A DNA stretch of 64,000 nucleotides from Alviniconcha marisindica (taxonomy: Eukaryota > Mollusca > Gastropoda > Provannidae), in NCBI GenBank assembly GCA_018857735.1, contig JABMCL010002105.1, forward strand, positions 1 to 64,000, read 5' to 3'. Under the pieces are notes generated by a model. It was given only the letters and a program-made list of their open reading frames with translations. It had not been told where the DNA came from and searched no databases. Position numbers and translations under genes: made by a program. Numbering within the stretch: the first letter of the stretch is position 1; the number at the start of each line of letters is the position of its first letter. Below are positions 58,436-64,000 of the stretch, piece after piece.

Positions 58436-58550
58436 GAAAGAATTACTTTCCAGGACATTTGTATCGCGAATTGGAACAATTTATCATGCTACACACCTCC
58501 CCACCGTTGCGAACCTTCAGCTTCGCCACCATCATGGATTGCACTAGATG
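58436..58550 (-). pseudogene. THAP-domain N-terminal remnant
   Basis: The minus strand reads GGEVCSMINCSNSRYKCPGK, stop, FFRFPKD, stop, and then a GTGAGT donor-like site at about 58432. A C-x4-C pair followed by FFRFPKD is the start of a THAP-type C2CH zinc finger, a DNA-binding domain also used by P-like transposases. Two TAA stops lie in the frame and the later C and H ligands are not seen nearby. It lies inside an intron of the surrounding gene. Confidence 0.5.
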
Positions 58551-58978
58551 GTGCTGCAGTTGGCCGAAACGCTGAAAATGACCTGATGACCCATCTTTGT
58601 ATTTATAATCTTTGATCACAGTAAGGCAGAGGATCTGTTATGGGAAGCTGTAAATGTCATCTGCAACTACACAGGTGAATACATTGCCCAGTCAGACCCA
58701 GCATGATTTTCAATTTGAAAATGTTCAATGGTACATGTGAATGAAGTCACATAACATTTTGAAATTTGTTGTCATGGCAACAGCTGATGTGTGCAGGAGT
58801 CATCCTAGTAGATCATCACCCCTTTGGTTAACTTTGCATGGCACTTGATAGTGACACTGCCCTACATCTGCCAGAAGATCTCGTAGTATTGTCCAGTTAC
58901 TGACTGACTGTAGAAGAAAATCCACCATCAAAAATGTCATTGTCACCCTCCCACCTATAACAGTATAATAAGAATTAC

Positions 58979-59350
58979 CTGAACTGGTCATGACTTTTCC
59001 TTGACAAGGGTACCTGGGAGTGAAATGGAACAGATCATCATCAAAATGTTCACTGCATGGTCTGTTGATCATGGGTGTTCCCACAACACTGATGTGGCTG
59101 AGTTCAAGCACTTGTCTTCTTTGTGCAGATGGTGGCCCCAGAGGTGCTGTTGATTTTGATGCCATTGGTGTTGTCAGATCATTCCCCTGAGGTTTTGGTG
59201 TGATTTGTACAATGGGTACAGGAGTTAATTCTTGTTCTGGAGTAGAGAGGTCAGGGGATGGGGCGACAGGGTTGAAGTTTCCATGGTGAAGTTCAGTCAG
59301 GATGCGCTCTGCCACTTTTTTCCCATCTTCCATCATAGATGAGCTGGCAC
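58979..59350 (-). CDS. Unrecognised protein, internal exon
   Basis: Minus-strand exon with acceptor GTTTTTGTTTCCACAG ending at 59351 and donor TTCAG|GTAATTC after 58979. It starts by completing a TGT codon from the previous exon (phase 1) and leaves one base for the next (phase 1). Both match. The peptide runs ASSSMMEDGKKVAERILTEL, LTPVPIVQITPKPQGNDLTT, SHISVVGTPMINRPCSEHFD and DDLFHFTPRYPCQGKVMTSS. It is proline/threonine-rich with several T-P and S-P sites, so it is probably a disordered, phosphorylated region. No enzyme motif is visible. Confidence 0.85.
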
Positions 59351-60180
59351 CTGTGGAAACAAAAACCACAACATCAGGATATCATTCACTGACTAGAAAA
59401 CTACTTTGCCAATGCTGTGTCTACTAACTCTACTAGCTCTATTTCTGAACTCCACTGCCCTTTAAATCCATGTGGTGATAATTATCCCTTATTTTTCCCC
59501 TTCTATGGGCACCCATTTGGAACTGGAAACAAATAAAATGGAGAGATCACATTGTTGAGTTTTATTCATTGGACAAGTTTCCTTTTTTTTTAAAATGAAA
59601 AACTGATTTTGAATAGCTATGTTTGGCCTTTAACTGTTTTCCTGGATGCAAGGAGCAATCAAAATCAAACAAATCAATTACTGATCTGAAGTCATGCACC
59701 AAAACCTCATTTGTGAGGTATAAATTCCGTGTCAGCCCATGGTGTGCAAAGTGTTGGGGGAAAAGCATAACATGGAACAGAACTCATTGTAAAATGTTAA
59801 TGGTAAGGGGGGCTGCTGTGTGTGTGTACATGTTGTTATTTTTCTTTTCTTTTTTAGCTTGGCTCTAAATTGTATTCCCTCTATCAGCCAGTTGTATAAT
59901 GGAGCTCTTTTGTAATGTCAAAACCACCTCTAACACTATTGCCATGACATCAACTTTGTATTTCCATTTGTTGCCCCTTTTCAAAAAAGTAGGCAACTTT
60001 GATGGGCTATGCTGCTATTTGTCTGTATAGTACTGCTGCTGCTTTAACTCAATCAGCTCTGTCAGGAAAAGTAATCTGTGCAAAAATGAAATCAATAATG
60101 GAACAATGTTGTAGGGTGCTTCTTATAATTATTGAAAAATGAAGCAAGGAACACAGCTGAAGCATGGCAACCATATTCAA
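59351..60180. other. Intronic stretch
   Basis: Part of the intron between the exons at 59350 and 62677. No element was recognised here. Confidence 0.5.
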
Positions 60181-60189
60181 TAGTCTGTT

Positions 60190-60720
60190 TCTGACTCAAA
60201 AGACAGCAACAACTGCACAGTCCATCACATTTCATTACAAGTGTCCTCACTTTCAGTATTGTCACATGGTATGGCAACCTGACTGTCAAGAACAGAAAGC
60301 TAAGCCGCATTGTCAGCATAGCCAGCAAAATTGTAGGATCGAGGCAGCTCCAAATGTACCAGGTCTCTGTCAGAAGGAAAACCCATCAAATTCTCAGTGA
60401 CACTACTCACCCTCTTAATGTTTGCTTTCAAGGACTTCCCTCTGGTCACCAGTTCAGAGTACCCTTGGCCCACAGGAACTTTTACAAACTCTTTTATTCC
60501 ATCTGCCATATCAGTTCTTAATGCTGGCCTATCCTGCCTGATCTTGCCCCTGTGCATGTATGCTAGTTTGTGTTTCTGGTTGTGTGTGCTGAAAGAAAGT
60601 GATTTTTAACTGGCATTATGCTAATGATGTTCAACACTGCACTGATGCAGGTGCACGCTGAAAATAGTTTTAAAGAGCAAGGATCTCTCTTAATAGATAT
60701 CTTTAGGCTGTAATGTGTGA
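60190..60720 (+). pseudogene. LINE C-terminal tail, plus strand
   Basis: The plus strand encodes YGNLTVKNRKLSRIVSIASK, IVGSRQLQMYQVSVRRKTHQ, ILSDTTHPLNVCFQGLPSGH, then after a frameshift NSFIPSAISVLNAGLSCLIL. Over this region and the start of the 3' UTR it is very close to the minus-strand copy at 14645-15440. It lies in an intron. Confidence 0.88.
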
Positions 60721-61390
60721 ACATTTCTTTTCTTTCAATTACTAATCAACAAATATCATTTTATTGAACAGTATACACACATGCATGTGCACCTACATAC
60801 AAACATGAGTGATATTCTGTATGTGCTCTTGATGAGAACATAGTATAAACTATGCTGTTTGCTTCAGAATGATGATGATAATTTTTGTTGTTCTTGCGAT
60901 GGTACTGCTGGATGAATTTTTAAAATTTTGTTATTTTATTATGATTATATTAAGTGAGAGTTGTGTGTGTATGTGTGTGTGTGCACGTCTATTAGTGTAC
61001 GTGAAGGTAACAATTCTTAGGATAGTGGGTATGACTGTTTTGACGTTTGGTTCAGTATGCTACTGTGTGTATTATTATTACCAATTTTTGTTATTATTAT
61101 TATTGTTGTTATTAGTATTATTAGCTTTTTGTTTTGAATCTTTTAATTTTTGTATAGGTAGATGGTGGGTGTCTATAATTAGTACCATATTGTATGTGTA
61201 GTTCCACTAGCTTTTGGTGGTGGGGGGGGGGGGGGGGGGGTCTTCTTATTATACTTTTCTTTCTTCTCTATGTGTGGATGACTGTGAGTGTGTTATAACT
61301 GCATTTACGGTGGCTGAACAAAACAAAATAAAAAAATAATGTGGGAAATTAGTTTGATAAAATAACTGTGATAATGTGTGTGTGTGTGTG

Positions 61391-61423
<33 letters not shown>

Positions 61424-62670
61424 CTTGATGTTTTTATACAATTCTTACCATGGTGGGTACTGTAAGAATAGTTTGATAAATGATATGATTAACATGGATT
61501 GTATAATTTGCATTGTGACTGATGGGGATGTGTGGGTGCCGGTGGGTCTGCGTATGTGTTGATATGTGCTTGTGTGTGTTGGGGGGGCTGTTGTGTGCTG
61601 GCTTCATTGTAATGATTATATTTATATGACAGCTGCTGTGACTGTAGGCTGATGATATTAATATTGCGATTAATATGGATTATGATGACATTATGTTAAA
61701 AAATGTGTATGCTAGTACAGCACCAACTGCCATACAAACAGACAGGACCTCGATGTCTACATCAGCAGAAGCCCACTGCGTGAATAATAAAGTTCTTTTG
61801 TAAATGCACCATCACTAATTGCACATATATTTTGTAGCTCAGTTTTGTAGGCAAGAAGGAACTACTAAGACTATGAGTGTAGTCCTTCAGTTTAGATTTA
61901 GGTATTATTTAATATTATCAAAGGCTTCCATCACAAAAATAGCCCTCAGGTTTTTGAGTATGCCATAAGTGTCACAATTCGAAAAATACATAGTGCAGCA
62001 TTCAAAAATGCATAAAATACTAATCTGTATACTGAACAAACCATACAAAGTTTCTAAAGAATCAGTTCCCAAAATATGTAAGTTTGAATGCTCACAACAG
62101 TTTTGATACTGCTGTGACAGTGAACTGTGGTCAAGGTCACTGACAGTGATATGAACAAATAAAGTTAAATGAGTACTACCATCATTACACTGACAGCTGC
62201 TGAGAAAATCACAAAACTGAACACAATTTACCACATCACAAGTAAAGATCTGATTCACAGTTATGATACATGCCATCTGTGGTTTAATAATGTGAAACTA
62301 ATGAAATGGGAATATAGAAAGGCAGAATTCTTGGCAGCATGTGAAGCATGCAAATCTACATTCTGGCCTACTCTAAGTGTTAAAAAGAAAGGCCTTGACA
62401 GCACCAATGCCGCATAAGCAAAGAGGACCTTGATGTCTACATTAGCAGAAGTTGACTGTGTGAATTGGAAAAGTAAAAAGGGAAGAAAAAGTCTAGGTCC
62501 TCCACAAAAAACTGCTGAGGGTGATCCCTCCACAGAGATGAATCTATTTTTTTGACTAAATGCAGAACAAAGGGGAGGAGAGAAGTCCCGTTTTAGAAGA
62601 AGATAATCCAAGTGCAAAGTGGTTATCACTAATTCAACCCAGGGAATCATTTGTGTGTCTATATTTCAAA
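60721..62670. other. Intronic stretch with G runs
   Basis: G runs lie at 61222-61240 and 61392-61423 (32 G). A direct repeat (GATGTCTACAT.AGCAGAAG with flanks) is at 61717-61790 and 62398-62470. No exon was seen. Confidence 0.5.
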
Positions 62671-62676
62671 ACTTAC

Positions 62677-62785
62677 AAGCGTCCTTTCCAAACTCCAGAG
62701 CCAGACGTTTGTGCTTCAGTTTGGCCTTGAACTGATCACTGCGACGATGAGCGCGGGTTCTCTGCTGCCTGAACAGGGAGTTCTC
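62677..62785 (-). CDS. Unrecognised protein, upstream-most exon seen
   Basis: Minus-strand exon with acceptor TTTCAATTATTTTTAG ending at 62786 and donor GCTT|GTAAGTTTT after 62677. It has 109 bases: phase 0 in, one base out. It encodes ENSLFRQQRTRAHRRSDQFK then AKLKHKRLALEFGKDA, a short, strongly basic segment likely to be helical. Its leftover T plus GT from the next exon makes a cysteine codon, confirming the join to 59350. No start codon is present, so further exons must lie to the right, probably beyond the window. Confidence 0.8.
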
Positions 62786-63025
62786 CTAAAAATAATTGAA
62801 AAAATTAAAAAAGAGAAAAGTATTCAAACAATATACAAAATGAAGTGCATTTATCCTACATTGGACCTGTTCAAGCTTGAAGGCCGAGGGAAATGGACAA
62901 AAACATTGCGGTGGCACCAAAGAAGGAAAACTCACTGCTCAGATGGCCATTCTTGGCCTGCGTGAAAAATATATTTGAGGCTTCAGACTGAAGAAGGAGA
63001 AGAAAAAAAATGGTGGCCCTTACTG

Positions 63026-63325
63026 CCAGTCAGGCTGTGCCAAGAAAGGCACACTGCTGTACCAACTGCTACTGCTAGACAATGACAAGACAGGCACACT
63101 GCTGTAACAACTGCTGGGCTGTGCCAGGACAGGCACACTGCTGGACAGTGACTGCTGGACTGTGCCAAGACAGGCACACTGCTGTACCAACTGCTGGACT
63201 GTGCCAAGACTAACAGGAACACTGCTGTACCAACTGCTGGACTGTGCCAAGTCAGGGACAGCTGGACTGTGCCAAGACAGGGACACTGCTGTACCAACTG
63301 CTAAACAGTGACACGACAGACAAAG
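63026..63325. repeat. ~39-bp minisatellite, about 7 units
   Basis: Unit: GCTGGACTGTGCCAAGACAG plus GCACACTGCTGTACCAACT, with deletions and substitutions. It lies 240 bp upstream of the exon at 62785. Open frames through it are repeat artefacts. Confidence 0.92.
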
Positions 63326-64000
63326 ACACACACACACTGTAAAGACTGAAAGTACTGATAATCCACTTGTAAAGTAGTTATTTTTCTAAAAAAGATTGCA
63401 TCTAATAATTTACTGCACTGATTCCTACTTAGCTGTCTTGAAAACTTTCTTTTTGTTAACAAAGTCAAAGCCTATAGTTGGACCATCAATTTTCTGTAAA
63501 GCGGAGGAACTGATAGCTTGTTCTTGAACCAGTGCAGAATTTCCACACACAAAAAAGACAATGTTTTAAATGTTGTGAAGTTATATGCACAACTGTTTTC
63601 TTTAAATACCTTACATATGTTTCAACCAGGAACATTGGCTTTACTTATGGTTACCAACATAGTGCTTGTTTGTGATGGTCAATACCTTCTGTGTGTTGGT
63701 GTTCATTTGTTTGTCACTTTTAATAACAGTAACATTCATGCTGTTGTGAAAGTTATGTACACAACATTACTTTTGTCACTGGAATACAAGTAAAATAAAT
63801 GTTGAAACGACACAAAAAAAGTTTTGAAATGTAAGTTTACTTATGAAACATATATATTATGTACTGAAAGCCTTAACCAATAAACGTAATTAAAAATATT
63901 TTTTAAAATATGGCACAACTAATCAACACCCTTTCTGACTGATGACCAGATATATGTGTATATTATATATATATAAATATGTATTTATATATTCTGTATT
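63326..64000. other. AT-rich stretch at right edge
   Basis: No exon, RNA gene or element was recognised. An AT-rich end with TATATA runs begins at 63845. Confidence 0.45.

Noticed and set aside
62983..63337. Repetitive 104-105 codon frames (LAQSSSWYSSVP type) on the minus strand
   Set aside because: Frames through a 39-bp minisatellite. The unit length is a multiple of three, so open frames persist by chance.

Overview
The window is eukaryotic nuclear DNA from an animal, most probably a gastropod mollusc or another lophotrochozoan. It has split genes with GT/AG splice sites, no operons, very dense CA/GT, CT/GA and GCGT microsatellites, tRNA-headed SINEs, and many 5'-truncated non-LTR retrotransposon (LINE) tails. 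The gastropod assignment rests on recollection of such repeats and was not tested by any search.

Layout. 1-11 kb: LINE reverse transcriptase debris, SINE pieces, and the last two exons (minus strand) of a coiled-coil protein gene (5743-5479 and 4208-3855). 11.6-29.2 kb: a minus-strand 267-codon terminal exon (12397-11594) of an unrecognised helical protein. Far upstream lies a minus-strand exon carrying a start codon (29214-28915). The two are phase-compatible and could be one gene with a 16.5 kb intron full of LINEs, SINEs, foldback elements and microsatellites, but that join is inferred. 21.2-24.9 kb holds a broken minus-strand LINE (endonuclease end to reverse transcriptase) split by a tandem array of five ~185 bp SINE-derived units. 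30-42 kb: more SINEs, a LINE remnant (38.1-39.3 kb) and a possible DNA-transposon shell (34.8-36.6 kb). 43.1-45.2 kb: a heavily disabled minus-strand copy of a multi-copy invertebrate gene ending in a Tesmin/TSO1-like cysteine-rich (CXC) domain. 46.4-46.9 kb: a Tc1-like transposase fossil. 47.5-49.1 kb: a 32-bp minisatellite and a LINE tail. 52.6-62.8 kb: four minus-strand exons with exactly matching splice phases make the 3' part (354 codons) of one unrecognised gene. Its introns hold a THAP-domain remnant, a LINE tail, and direct and inverted repeats. The gene's 5' end probably lies beyond position 64000.

Only three (or four) gene fragments look functional. They show no visible functional relationship, and no operon-like or defence-like system is present. 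The most interesting structure is how mobile elements meet genes: a repeat-family copy supplies the splice acceptor of the start-codon exon at 29.2 kb, a short piece of a coding exon is duplicated beside its gene, and one 3' sequence module is shared by otherwise different SINEs and was amplified into a satellite-like array.
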